A stretch of DNA of 64,000 bases, taken from Roseiarcus sp963823165. GTDB taxonomy: Bacteria; Pseudomonadota; Alphaproteobacteria; Rhizobiales; Beijerinckiaceae. The notes under the pieces were generated by a model. The model made no database searches. It was not told the origin of the DNA and saw only the letters and a program-made list of their open reading frames with translations. The stretch lies in the NCBI GenBank assembly GCA_963823165.1, contig CAWGKV010000003.1, forward strand, positions 62,001 to 126,000. Reading direction: 5' to 3'. Each line of letters begins with the position of its first letter. Positions within the stretch are counted from its first letter, which is position 1. Made by a program: the position numbers and the translations under genes. Positions 32,313-41,087 of the stretch are shown here, piece by piece.

Positions 32313-34451
32313 ATGACCCGAAAGCAATTCCTTAGGTCCACCGCCGCGGCGGCAAGCATACTGGCGATGCTTTCGACGGCTGCTGTGGCTGACAACGGCT
32401 CGGGCATTTCTAATGGGAACCGAGGCGGGTCGCTCCCGGAGAAGATCGCGCTTCTGCGCCAGAAGGTGAAGTACGTATTCGTTATTTTCCACGAAAACGA
32501 ATCCTTCGACCACTATTTTGGCACCTACCCCGGCGCCAATGGTCTCTTCCAGGCCCCTGATGGCGTCTTGCCTGCCGTTCAAACGCCCAGCTTCAAGCAG
32601 CGCTATCTGGACACGTCTCTCAACCTCACGACAATCTCGCCGTTCCTGATGCCGCAGGCGGTGGTGGCGACAAGCAATCAAGTCGTGCCGATCTATCCTG
32701 CCGACGAGATCTCGGTCGATCATAGCCATCAGGGCATGGCGAACAGTCTGCATGTCGACGCCGCGACCGGGATCGCGGCGAACGACCGCTTCGCGATGGA
32801 TCAGGAAGGGCTGACCACGCATGGGGGCCAACTCGTGACCAAGACCGGCGCCGCGCCGACAGCCATCACCCTCGCCCAGAAGCAGAAAGCCGAAACCGAC
32901 ATCGGCCACATCGATTGCGACACGATCCCGTTCATGTGGTCCTGGGCCAAAAACTTCGTGCTGTTCGATAACTTCCGCCAGACCATCGTCGGGCCGTCGA
33001 CCCCGAATGCGATCGCGATCATCGCCGGCCAGTCCGGCGAGACGCAATGGGCGTTGCACCCGGACGAGGGCGTCAAGACCACCTACGCCAACCCGCTCTT
33101 CCGCAACGTTCTGGGCGCCAGCTACAGCACCAGGAATCCGTCGAACACGAGCAACATGTACGTCCCCGTGGTGGCCGATCCAGGCCCGTTCCCCGGCTCC
33201 AACCTCGACCCGAACACGGTCAAGCCGCCCTACAACTTCGACGAGGACCCGAACAATCCGTCGTTGAACTTGACCTTCGCCACGCAGCCGCTGTCGTTCA
33301 TGGGCTCGAACATCAACGACGTGATCAAGAACGACCCGAACCCGCAAGCCGACCTGCGCGACGTGCAGGATGACATCCAAAAAATCGCCGCCTTGAACCG
33401 CCCGGTGTCCTGGGGCTGGTATCAGCAGGGTTTCGACGCCAACGACGCCCTGGATCCGTACGAGCCGCCGGGCTCGCCGACGAACCCGACCGGCACTCCC
33501 TCCGCCAACAGCGGCTATGTGTTGCATCACAATGCGCCGCAATATTTCGGCTACCTGGCGGACAACCCGCAGGTGCTGAACACCAACCTCCACGGCGCCA
33601 AGGACTTCTTCGACGCGATCGAAGGCAGGACGCTGCCGGCGCAAGGCGGAGTGTTCTATCTGCGCGGCGGGTACGATAACAATGACGGACTGGTCCCCGT
33701 CGATCCGACCCCGGCGATCCGGAACGCGTTCATCGGCAACGACGATCACCCGGCCTATTCGGACCAGCAGATCTCCGAGGCGCTCTCGGCGCGCGCGATC
33801 AACGACATCGCCCACAGTCCCTATTGGTCGCAGAGCGCCATCATCATCACCTATGACGAGACCGATGGGTTTTACGACCACGTTCCGCCCGAGCGCCGCA
33901 GCACCTTTGGCGACGGTTCGATCCTGGCGGCCGGCCCGCGCATCCCGACGATCGTGATCTCGCCCTACGCCTATTCCGGCAAGATCTCGCACCAGTACAG
34001 CGAGCACGGTTCGGTCATCAAGTTCATCAACGAGCTGTTCGACCTTCAGCCTCTCGCCTCGCTGCCGGACGAGATGCGTGGCCGCCAGGAGGGCAAGCTG
34101 AAGCTCGGGCAGGACAATCTCGGCCCGTCCGACGACCCGCAGAACGACCTCGGCGACCTGACGGAGGCGTTCGACGCCAGCCGGCTTCGCGGCGACAAGT
34201 GGCCGATACCGGCTTCGGCGGCGACCTTCGCGCCGGAGCAAGTCAAGACCCTGCCGCATCTGGCGAAAGCGAATTATTCGCCCAACGGCTACACCAACGG
34301 CGCATGCCAGGCGATCGGCGTTCTCCCGACCGATTTCGAGTTTGTCGAGGACTACAAGAACGGCAGGCCGATCGATCCGTACCCGCAGGACGTCAATCCG
34401 CGGCCGACCCAGTCGCCCGGCACGCCGACCGCGGGCAACTGGACGCCTTGA
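32313..34451 (+). CDS. Secreted phosphoesterase (phospholipase C/acid phosphatase AcpA family)
   Basis: The product has 712 residues. Residues 1-26 form a signal peptide (KQFLRSTAAAASILAMLS, cleaved near AVADN). The phosphoesterase fold has KYVFVIFHENESFDHYFGTY near residue 55 (metal and catalytic region) and AIIITYDETDGFYDHVPPER near 510 (metal-binding Asp/His). SWGWYQQGF lies between. These match bacterial non-haemolytic phospholipase C and AcpA-type acid phosphatases, which release phosphate from lipids or phosphoesters outside the cytoplasm. A strong terminator follows 50 bp after the stop. Confidence 0.9.
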   Translation: MTRKQFLRSTAAAASILAMLSTAAVADNGSGISNGNRGGSLPEKIALLRQKVKYVFVIFHENESFDHYFGTYPGANGLFQAPDGVLPAVQTPSFKQRYLDTSLNLTTISPFLMPQAVVATSNQVVPIYPADEISVDHSHQGMANSLHVDAATGIAANDRFAMDQEGLTTHGGQLVTKTGAAPTAITLAQKQKAETDIGHIDCDTIPFMWSWAKNFVLFDNFRQTIVGPSTPNAIAIIAGQSGETQWALHPDEGVKTTYANPLFRNVLGASYSTRNPSNTSNMYVPVVADPGPFPGSNLDPNTVKPPYNFDEDPNNPSLNLTFATQPLSFMGSNINDVIKNDPNPQADLRDVQDDIQKIAALNRPVSWGWYQQGFDANDALDPYEPPGSPTNPTGTPSANSGYVLHHNAPQYFGYLADNPQVLNTNLHGAKDFFDAIEGRTLPAQGGVFYLRGGYDNNDGLVPVDPTPAIRNAFIGNDDHPAYSDQQISEALSARAINDIAHSPYWSQSAIIITYDETDGFYDHVPPERRSTFGDGSILAAGPRIPTIVISPYAYSGKISHQYSEHGSVIKFINELFDLQPLASLPDEMRGRQEGKLKLGQDNLGPSDDPQNDLGDLTEAFDASRLRGDKWPIPASAATFAPEQVKTLPHLAKANYSPNGYTNGACQAIGVLPTDFEFVEDYKNGRPIDPYPQDVNPRPTQSPGTPTAGNWTP

Positions 34452-34501
34452 TCCGCCAGGGGCCCGGGCCAGCGGCTCCGGGCTTGGATCGCCATGGCAC
34501 C

Positions 34502-34531
34502 GGACGGAAGCCGCGGCTTCCGTCCTTTTTT
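34502..34531 (+). terminator. Rho-independent terminator after the phosphoesterase gene
   Basis: A perfect 24-base palindrome (GGACGGAAGCCG then CGGCTTCCGTCC, 34502-34525) is followed at once by six T (34526-34531). It ends 80 bp after the phosphoesterase stop and 32 bp before the next start, so it separates the two genes. Confidence 0.88.
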
Positions 34532-34562
34532 GTCGTCGTCAAACTGCGCCAAAGGACTGCCG

Positions 34563-35573
34563 ATGCGTCGCCTGCTTTTCGGACTTTTCGTTCTCGGCCT
34601 ATTGCCGGTTTCCTTTGCCGCCTGCGCGCAAACGCTGGCGGCGGTTCGAGCCTCCCATCACCTCGACTGCGGCACGGTCCAGGGCGTCGACGATTGGAAT
34701 GGAGAGGATATCCACGGCGACCTCTCCGCCCTTGGAGGCGAGATCTGCCGAGCGGTGGCGATCGCCATCCTCGGCAGTGCGGATGACCTGGCGATTCAGG
34801 TTTTCCCCGCCGAACCGGAGGCGCTCGGCGCGCTGAAGGAAGGAAGCATCCAGCTGGCGGTCGGCGTTTCGCCTTCGACCACGGTCGCAATGCAGTTCGG
34901 CGTCGGCTTCGGGCCGCCGGTATTCTACGACTCGCAACGCATCATGGTCTCGAAGCTCAGCGGCGTCACCGACCTCTCCGGCCTTCGAGACCAGCTTGTC
35001 TGCGCGCTCGACATGAGCCCGCCCGAGCGGACATTGCGCGATGAGATGACCGTTCGGCACATCTCCTATGCGCTGCAGGCCCATTCCGAACAGGGCGAAC
35101 TGGACGCGTCGGTCGCCGTACGCAGATGCGCGGCCGGAACCGGAATGGAGACGCGCCTCGCCCAATCGCGCGCCAACTTCCATGCGCGGACCAGCGATTT
35201 CGTCTTCCTGCCCGAGAGGCTGACGATCGATCCGGTGGTTCCGGCGTACCGTTACAACGATCAGGCGTTCGGGCTGATCGTCGACTGGACGATCTATGCG
35301 CTGATCGAGGCGGAGGCGCTGGGCATAACCCGGGACAACGTGGCCGAAGCCGTAAAGCGCGAGGATATGCGGACAGAACAGCTGCTCGGCCACGATTTCG
35401 CCACCGCGCAGGCGCTGGGGCTGGCGCATGACTGGGCCGCCAAAGTGATCGCGGCCACCGGCAACTACGGCGAGATCTTCGAACGCACGACGGGGCGGCC
35501 GTACCGACTGGAGCGTGGTCTCAACGCGCTATGGACGCAAGGCGGCCTGATGGCGCCGATGCCGATGAAGTAA
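34563..35573 (+). CDS. Amino-acid ABC transporter substrate-binding protein (AapJ-like)
   Basis: The product has 336 residues from the ATG at 34563. The signal peptide (LLFGLFVLGLLPVSFAACAQ) predicts a periplasmic protein. The C-terminal motif RLERGLNALWTQGGLMAPMP is the hallmark of general L-amino-acid binding proteins AapJ/BztA, and DDWNGEDIHGDLSALGGEIC is the binding-domain start. Odd: no aapQMP permease or ATPase genes follow, so this is an orphan binding protein. It may serve a transporter elsewhere or have a sensing role. Upstream terminator separates it from the phosphoesterase gene. Confidence 0.83.
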   Translation: MRRLLFGLFVLGLLPVSFAACAQTLAAVRASHHLDCGTVQGVDDWNGEDIHGDLSALGGEICRAVAIAILGSADDLAIQVFPAEPEALGALKEGSIQLAVGVSPSTTVAMQFGVGFGPPVFYDSQRIMVSKLSGVTDLSGLRDQLVCALDMSPPERTLRDEMTVRHISYALQAHSEQGELDASVAVRRCAAGTGMETRLAQSRANFHARTSDFVFLPERLTIDPVVPAYRYNDQAFGLIVDWTIYALIEAEALGITRDNVAEAVKREDMRTEQLLGHDFATAQALGLAHDWAAKVIAATGNYGEIFERTTGRPYRLERGLNALWTQGGLMAPMPMK

Positions 35574-35692
35574 CTGCAGGCGAGCGCCAGTCTGAGCGAC
35601 ATAGCGGATCTCCGGCATTGATCCTCGTCAATGCGCGGCGGCCGGCGGGTGGTAAAGTTCCGCATGTTTTTGCGCTTTGGAGGAGGCGCGCC

Positions 35693-37363
35693 ATGCTGGA
35701 CAACCTCATCGAAATCACCCCCTCGGCTTATGCATATCCGCTGCTCATCAAGCACCTTCTGCACTACCCGATGGCGCATGCGCCGGATCAGGAGATCGTC
35801 TACCGGGACCTGAGGCGGCACAGCTACCGGGTGTTCCGCGAGCGCATCGGGAGGCTCGCGAGCGGGCTCACCGAGATCGGCGTCAAGCCGGGCGACACCG
35901 TCGCCGTTCTCGATTGGGACAGCCACCGCTATCTCGAGTGCTATTTCGCCGTGCCGATGATGGGCGCGGTGTTGCAGACAGTCAATCTCTCCCTCGCGCC
36001 CGAGCAGCTGCTGTTCGTCATCAACGACACAGCCCCGTCGACAGTGCTGGTCAATGCGGACTTCCTGCCGCTGATGGAGAAGATCGCCGACAAGCTCCCC
36101 TCCGTGAAGCGATACGTGCTCATGCACGACCGCAAGGAGCAGCCGACAACGCGTCTGCCGGTCGAATGCGAATACGAGGAGATGCTGGAGACGAACTCGC
36201 CCTTCTTCCAGTTTCCCGACTTCGACGAGAACACACGCGCGACGACCTTTCACACCACCGGCACGACCGGCCGTCCGAAGGGGGTGTATTTCAGCCATCG
36301 CCAGCTCGTGCTGCACACGCTGGCCGAACTGACCGAGTATGGCTGCGCTCCGAGCCAGGGACGGATTCAGCGCGACGACGTCTATATGCCGTTGACGCCG
36401 ATGTTCCACGTCCACGCGTGGGGCGTCCCCTACTCGTACACCTTGCTCGGCGCGAAACAGGTCTACCCGGGTCGCTACGCCCCCGATGTCCTGTTGGGAT
36501 TGATCGCGCGCGAGGGCGTGACCTTCACGCATTGCGTGCCAACGATCCTGCAGATGCTGCTCTCTGCGCCGGGGAGCAAGGACGTCGATCTCTCCAGGCT
36601 GAAGATGGTGGTCGGGGGTTCGGCAATGCCGCGGGCGCTGGTCAGAGCCGCGCTCCAGCGCGGCATCGACGTCTTCGCAGGCTACGGGCAATCCGAGTCC
36701 TGCCCGATGTTGACCGGGCATCACCTGACCGCGAAGCAACTGTTGGAAGATCCCGAGCGACAAGTCGAGCGGCGGGCCGCCGTCGGACGGCAGGGGCCGC
36801 TGATCGATCTGCGCATCGTCAACGCGGACATGTCGGACGTGCCGCACGACGGCAAAACCCGCGGCGAGATCGTCACCCGCGCGCCGTGGCTGACCATGGG
36901 CTATCTCAACGATCCTGCGGCGTCGGAGCAGCTTTGGGCCGGCGGCTATCTCCACACCGGCGACGTGGCGACCTGGGATCCCGACGGGACCATCCACATC
37001 GTCGACCGGATCAAGGACATCATCAAGAGCGGCGGAGAGTGGGTCTCCTCCATTCAGATCGAGGACATCATCTCGGAGAAGAGCGGCGTCGTCAAAGCGG
37101 CGGTCATCGCCGTCAGGGACCCCAAATGGGGCGAGCGCCCGATGGCGCTCGTCATCGTCGAGCCCGGCTTCGCAGGCGGCTCTGCGGAAGGCGCGCAAGA
37201 AGCCGTTCGCGCCCATGTGAAGTCCTATGTCGAGAAGGGCGTGATCTCGAAATTCGCCATCCCCGACCGGGTCGAGGTCGTCAAGGAGCTGCCGCTGACC
37301 TCGGTCGGCAAGGTCGACAAGGCGGCGCTGCGCGACAGGCATTTGCGCGACGAAGCCGCGTAG
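35693..37363 (+). CDS. Fatty-acyl-CoA synthetase
   Basis: This is a 556-residue adenylate-forming ligase from the ATG at 35693 (GGAGGAGG nine bases upstream). The phosphate loop TTGTTGRPKGV is near residue 187, the acyl-site motif FAGYGQSESCPML near 328, and the hinge region GGYLHTGDVATWDPDGTIHI near 416. VDRIKDIIKSGGEWVSSIQI and the C-terminal PLTSVGKVDKAALR, carrying the catalytic Lys, follow. It activates medium- or long-chain fatty acids with ATP and CoA, feeding beta-oxidation or lipid synthesis. All motifs are intact. The long frames antisense to it are artefacts of GC-rich codon use. Confidence 0.92.
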   Translation: MLDNLIEITPSAYAYPLLIKHLLHYPMAHAPDQEIVYRDLRRHSYRVFRERIGRLASGLTEIGVKPGDTVAVLDWDSHRYLECYFAVPMMGAVLQTVNLSLAPEQLLFVINDTAPSTVLVNADFLPLMEKIADKLPSVKRYVLMHDRKEQPTTRLPVECEYEEMLETNSPFFQFPDFDENTRATTFHTTGTTGRPKGVYFSHRQLVLHTLAELTEYGCAPSQGRIQRDDVYMPLTPMFHVHAWGVPYSYTLLGAKQVYPGRYAPDVLLGLIAREGVTFTHCVPTILQMLLSAPGSKDVDLSRLKMVVGGSAMPRALVRAALQRGIDVFAGYGQSESCPMLTGHHLTAKQLLEDPERQVERRAAVGRQGPLIDLRIVNADMSDVPHDGKTRGEIVTRAPWLTMGYLNDPAASEQLWAGGYLHTGDVATWDPDGTIHIVDRIKDIIKSGGEWVSSIQIEDIISEKSGVVKAAVIAVRDPKWGERPMALVIVEPGFAGGSAEGAQEAVRAHVKSYVEKGVISKFAIPDRVEVVKELPLTSVGKVDKAALRDRHLRDEAA

Positions 37364-37435
37364 CGGCAAGCAGAGGCCATCCTCGGTGAAGTCCTGCAGA
37401 TTGCGACAGTCGGCCGGCGCACTCCCGCCCCCATA

Positions 37436-37470
37436 GCCCGTCGAGAGACGGGCGTCCTTTCGGACGCCCC
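37436..37470 (+). terminator. Paired hairpins after the acyl-CoA synthetase gene
   Basis: GCCCGTC-GAGA-GACGGGC (37436-37453) runs into a second hairpin GGGCGTCC-TTTC-GGACGCCC (37451-37470). The two share bases, so they are alternative folds. No clear T-run follows. The remaining sequence of the 37364-37802 gap includes another hairpin (CCCGGCGC, TCTGAA, GCGCCGGG, 37694-37715), about 90 bp before the leuA start. I see no gene in the gap. Confidence 0.45.
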
Positions 37471-37802
37471 ATGGCGGGGGCGGGCAGGGGCGGGGGGTCG
37501 CGCTGCGCTCTCCGCAGAGGGCGTCGATGAACAGCTTCCGAAGTCTGGCGTGACCCCCCTCCTTAATCCTCCCCCACAAGGGGGGAGGAGATCCCCTTCG
37601 CCCGATCGCCCTAAGAAAGGCGGTTGATTTTCTCGCCGATCTCTGGTTCAACGGCGCGCATGCGAAGGCAGTCGACGAACCTGCAACTTAGCCGCCCGGC
37701 GCTCTGAAGCGCCGGGACGCATAGTTTCGCTTCCGATTTCAAACACAACACGCTAGGCCGCTCGCATCAGCCGAGGGCCGCCGCAACGTTACAGGGTTCG
37801 TC

Positions 37803-39545
37803 ATGACCGCCATGCCCGTTTCCAAATACCGCGCCTTCCAGCCGATCGTCCTGCCCGACCGCCAGTGGCCGTCGCGCGTCATCGACAAGGCGCCGATCTG
37901 GTGCTCCGTCGATCTGCGCGACGGCAACCAGGCGCTGATCGAGCCGATGGGCGTCGAGCGCAAGAACCGGATGTTCCGCCTGCTCGCGACCATGGGCTTC
38001 AAGCAGATCGAGGTCGCCTTTCCCTCGGCCTCGCAGACCGACTTCGACTTCGTCCGCTCGATCATCGAGGGCGGCGCCATTCCAGACGACGTGGCGATTC
38101 AGGTCCTGACCCAGTGCCGGCCCGAGCTGATCGAGCGCACTTTCGAGGCGGTGAAGGGAGCGAAGAAGGCCATCGTCCACTTCTACAATTCGACCTCGAC
38201 CTTGCAGCGCGAAGTCGTGTTCCGCACCGACCGCAAGGGCGTGACCGAAATCGCGGTCGCAGCCGCGAAGCAGGTCAAGGCGCTGGCCGAGGCTGCATCC
38301 GGCACCGACTTCGCGTTCGAATATTCGCCGGAGAGCTTCACCGGCACCGAGCTCGATTTCGCGTTGGAGATTTGCGAGGCGGTGAAGGACGTCATCCGGC
38401 CGACGCCCGAGAAGAAGCTGATCCTCAACCTGCCGGCGACCGTCGAGATGGCGACGCCGAACACCTACGCCGACCAGTTCGAATGGTTCGGCCGCAAGGT
38501 TTCCGACCGGGAGAGCGTGATCCTGTCGGTCCATCCCCACAACGACCGCGGCACCGCGGTCGCTGCGGCCGAGCTCGCGCTGATGGCCGGCGCCGAGCGG
38601 GTCGAGGGAACTTTGTTCGGCAACGGCGAGCGCACCGGCAACGTCGACATCGTCACCATGGCGCTCAATCTGTTCACCCAGGGCGTCGATCCGCAACTCG
38701 ACCTCCGCGACGTCAACGCGGTCAAGGAGATCGTCGAGCACTGCAACCAGCTGCCGGTGCATCAGCGGCATCCTTACGTCGGCGAGCTCGTCTACACCGC
38801 CTTTTCCGGCTCGCACCAGGACGCGATCAAGAAGGGCTTCGAGGCGCAGGCGCAGCGCAACGACCCGGTCTTCCAGGTGCCCTATCTGCCGATCGACCCG
38901 AAGGACGTCGGGCGCGACTACGAGGCGGTGATCCGCATCAACAGCCAGTCCGGCAAGGGCGGCATGGCCTATATCCTGAAGGCCGACTACGGGCTCGACC
39001 TGCCGCGCTCGCTGCAGATCGAATTCTCGAAAATTGCGCAGGAGCGGATGGACGAGGAGGGCAAGGAGCTCACCTCGCCAGAACTGTGGGCGCTGTTCCG
39101 GCAAGCCTTTCTTCTCGACGGCGCGCCGATGACGCTGGTCAGGCAGCAGACGATCCCGACGAGCCCCGACAGCCGCGAGCTCGTCGCAACCCTGCGCAAG
39201 GCGGACGGAACGACGTTTGCGATCGAAGGCGAGGGCAACGGCCCGGTCGACGCCTTCGTCGACGCGCTGAAGAAGGCCTTCGGCGTCGAGTTCTCCTTCG
39301 TCGACTATCACGAGCACGCGGTCGGGCGCGGCGCCAACGCGACCGCCGCGAGCTATGTCGAGATCCAGGACGGCGAGGGCCGCGCGCTGCACGGCGTGGG
39401 GATGGACCCGAACATCGTGATGGCCTCGCTCAAGGCGACGCTCGGCGCGGTGTTGAGGCTGATGCGGCGCGAGGCGGCGGCTTCGGCGCAGGAAGGTCGG
39501 CATTCAGCTGCAAGTGCCGAGACCGCGGCGCAAAGCACCGGATAA
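37803..39545 (+). CDS. leuA: 2-isopropylmalate synthase
   Basis: The product has 580 residues, the long LeuA form. It condenses acetyl-CoA with 2-ketoisovalerate, the first step of leucine synthesis. The catalytic TIM-barrel has WCSVDLRDGNQALIEPMGVE near 34 (metal Asp) and SVHPHNDRGTAVAAAELALM near 241 (metal histidines), plus GNGERTGNVDIVTMALNLF. The C-terminal regulatory domain (GAPMTLVRQQTIPTS onward, with the ending GVGMDPNIVMASLKAT) implies leucine feedback control. The start ATG 37803 gives MTAMPVSKYRAFQP. The last 25 residues are low-complexity Ala/Ser. Confidence 0.94.
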   Translation: MTAMPVSKYRAFQPIVLPDRQWPSRVIDKAPIWCSVDLRDGNQALIEPMGVERKNRMFRLLATMGFKQIEVAFPSASQTDFDFVRSIIEGGAIPDDVAIQVLTQCRPELIERTFEAVKGAKKAIVHFYNSTSTLQREVVFRTDRKGVTEIAVAAAKQVKALAEAASGTDFAFEYSPESFTGTELDFALEICEAVKDVIRPTPEKKLILNLPATVEMATPNTYADQFEWFGRKVSDRESVILSVHPHNDRGTAVAAAELALMAGAERVEGTLFGNGERTGNVDIVTMALNLFTQGVDPQLDLRDVNAVKEIVEHCNQLPVHQRHPYVGELVYTAFSGSHQDAIKKGFEAQAQRNDPVFQVPYLPIDPKDVGRDYEAVIRINSQSGKGGMAYILKADYGLDLPRSLQIEFSKIAQERMDEEGKELTSPELWALFRQAFLLDGAPMTLVRQQTIPTSPDSRELVATLRKADGTTFAIEGEGNGPVDAFVDALKKAFGVEFSFVDYHEHAVGRGANATAASYVEIQDGEGRALHGVGMDPNIVMASLKATLGAVLRLMRREAAASAQEGRHSAASAETAAQSTG

Positions 39546-39652
39546 GGGGCGGAGGCATCTCTGGCGGCGGGCCTTGCAATCAGATGAGCGCGCGAGTCGC
39601 GCTCATCAAGCATTGGTGTTTACCTCTGACCTCGCCGGCCGTGCGGCTCTTG

Positions 39653-40000
39653 TAGGCGGGCGCCGACCGCGCCAGCCGCGCTCACCGTACGCGGCCCTTG
39701 TAGGCGCGGGGGCCGACCGCGCCAGCCGCGCTCACCGCGCGCGGCCCTTGTAGGCGCGGGCGCTGACCGCGCCAGCCGCGCTCACCGCGCGCGGCCCTTG
39801 TAGGCGCGGGCGCTGACCGCGCCAGCCGCGCTCACCGCGCGCGGCTACAAAGCGCGCGGGCGCCGACCGCGCCAGCCGCGCTCACCGTACGCGGCCCTTG
39901 TAGGCGCGGGGGCCGACCGCGCCAGCCGCGCTCACCGCGCGCGGCTACAAAGCGCGCGGGCGCCGACCGCGCCAGCCGCGCTCACCGCGCGCGGCTACAA
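39653..40000. repeat. Tandem array of seven 50-bp units
   Basis: Units begin at 39653 (48 bp), 39701, 39751, 39801, 39851, 39901 and 39951. All share the core GACCGCGCCAGCCGCGCTCA plus CCG and GCGCGG. Units end in one of two ways: CCCTTGTAG or CTACAAAGC, which are near reverse complements, so the junction appears in both orientations while the core does not flip. A partial unit follows to about 40025. There are no unique spacers, so this is not CRISPR. The array lies between two genes that end towards each other (leuA and the minus-strand gene ending at 40061). Confidence 0.9.
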
Positions 40001-40060
40001 AGCCCGCGGCTACAAAGCAAGCGGACGCGGAGCCCCGCCGTGAGGCGTCGAGCAGGGTCG

Positions 40061-40537
40061 TCATCGGAAAAGCCCGCCGTTGGCGCCGGCGACGGCGCCG
40101 AGGATGGTGATCGCCGCCGCCGCCAGGAGAAGCATGTGGGCGCGGAAGAGCCGTCGCAGAACGCCAGCGGGATCGCGCGCCGCGAGCCCCGAAAGGCGCT
40201 TGTGCGCGAGAGGCTCCACGACGAACACGACCAGCATGAACAGCGCCCACACGAAGACCATCGCGTCCAGCCACCAGAAGGAGGGCGCGGCGAACAGGCC
40301 CCACAGCCCGAGCCGAAACGTCATCCAGAAGCCGGTCAGGCCGGCCAGAGGGATCGACCAGCGCACCTGGGCGGCGAAGCGACTCTCGATCGCCTCGAAC
40401 AGAATCCAACCTGCCTTCGCGTCGGTTCTGGAGCGGGCGAGCGGCAGCGCGACAAGTGTGACGAAGGCGACGCCGCCGATCCAGTGGACGACGAACAGCA
40501 CATGCAGCGCGCGGGCAAGCTCGATGTCGTCGATCAT
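40061..40537 (-). CDS. Four-helix integral membrane protein, CopD-like
   Basis: The product has 158 residues from the ATG at 40537 (GGAAGGG just upstream). Four hydrophobic segments: ARALHVLFVVHWIGGVAFVT (about 8-30), SIPLAGLTGFWMTFRLGLWG, LDAMVFVWALFMLVVFVVEP and AHMLLLAAAAITILGAVAGA. Histidines sit in helix 1 (HVLFVVHW), as in CopD/YebZ-like and related haem or copper membrane proteins. A longer frame to 40687 lacks a ribosome site. The function is not established. Its tail lies next to the 50-bp tandem array. Confidence 0.75.
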   Translation of the reverse strand: MIDDIELARALHVLFVVHWIGGVAFVTLVALPLARSRTDAKAGWILFEAIESRFAAQVRWSIPLAGLTGFWMTFRLGLWGLFAAPSFWWLDAMVFVWALFMLVVFVVEPLAHKRLSGLAARDPAGVLRRLFRAHMLLLAAAAITILGAVAGANGGLFR

Positions 40538-40756
40538 CCCTTCCGCCCGCCCTCTGCCGTCGTCCTTTCCGCGCAAGATGCACCGCGGGCGTGGGCCAAG
40601 TCCTTGACCAAGGTAAAGTCGCACGCCCGAGGTAGCGCCGCCTGCGTCCGCCCCCCTTTGCGGCGGAGAGTGCGGGCCTGCGCGCAAGACTCAGTTTCAG
40701 CCGTCAGTCGGTCTGCGTCAAATCGGAATCGTGCGGCGTGACCCACTCCCGCCCGC

Positions 40757-40965
40757 CCACAAGGGGCAGGAGAGTGCGACGCCTCAAACTTGGCGCGAGA
40801 GGAAGGATTCGTGCCTGTCCGGCTAACGCAGATAACCTCTACATATAGGGATGCCGGAGCCGTTCTTGCTGCGAGCGCCCCTGAAACAAATTTCGAACGC
40901 ATCAGCTCGGCCGTTGCGTAACATTCCTCCCAAGCAACGGCCCGAACCGACGTTTTGCTGTCGTT
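40757..40965 (+). repeat. Dispersed repeat R2, copy A
   Basis: From CCACAAGGGG through GAGAGTGCGACGCCT, GATTCGTGCCTGTCCGG, CTACATATAGGGATGCCGGA, CTGAAACAAATTTCGAACGC to GCGTAACATTCC it matches 50813-51045 with few changes and one indel of about 20 bp. Frames through it are not conserved beyond chance, so it is probably noncoding. The surrounding gap 40538-41087 holds no gene that I can support. Confidence 0.8.
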
Positions 40966-41087
40966 CGAGGATCGTGATGGTGGACCTCGACAGCAGGGGA
41001 AAAACCCGTCCATCCAGCCTGCGATACTCCGTGCGCCTTTTGCACGCCGCTTAGGCGGGGCGCCCGCGGTTCTCGGTCAAGTCCCTT

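Noticed and set aside
32304..34259. A 651-codon minus-strand open frame
   Set aside because: Antisense to the secreted phosphoesterase; composition Arg/Val/Gly rich without any motif.
35465..39503. Long minus-strand open frames of 728 and 578 codons (35465-37651 and 37767-39503)
   Set aside because: They mirror the acyl-CoA synthetase and leuA genes, both with full catalytic motifs on the plus strand.
39653..40025. CRISPR array
   Set aside because: Units are 50 bp and identical throughout with no unique spacers, and no cas gene is present.
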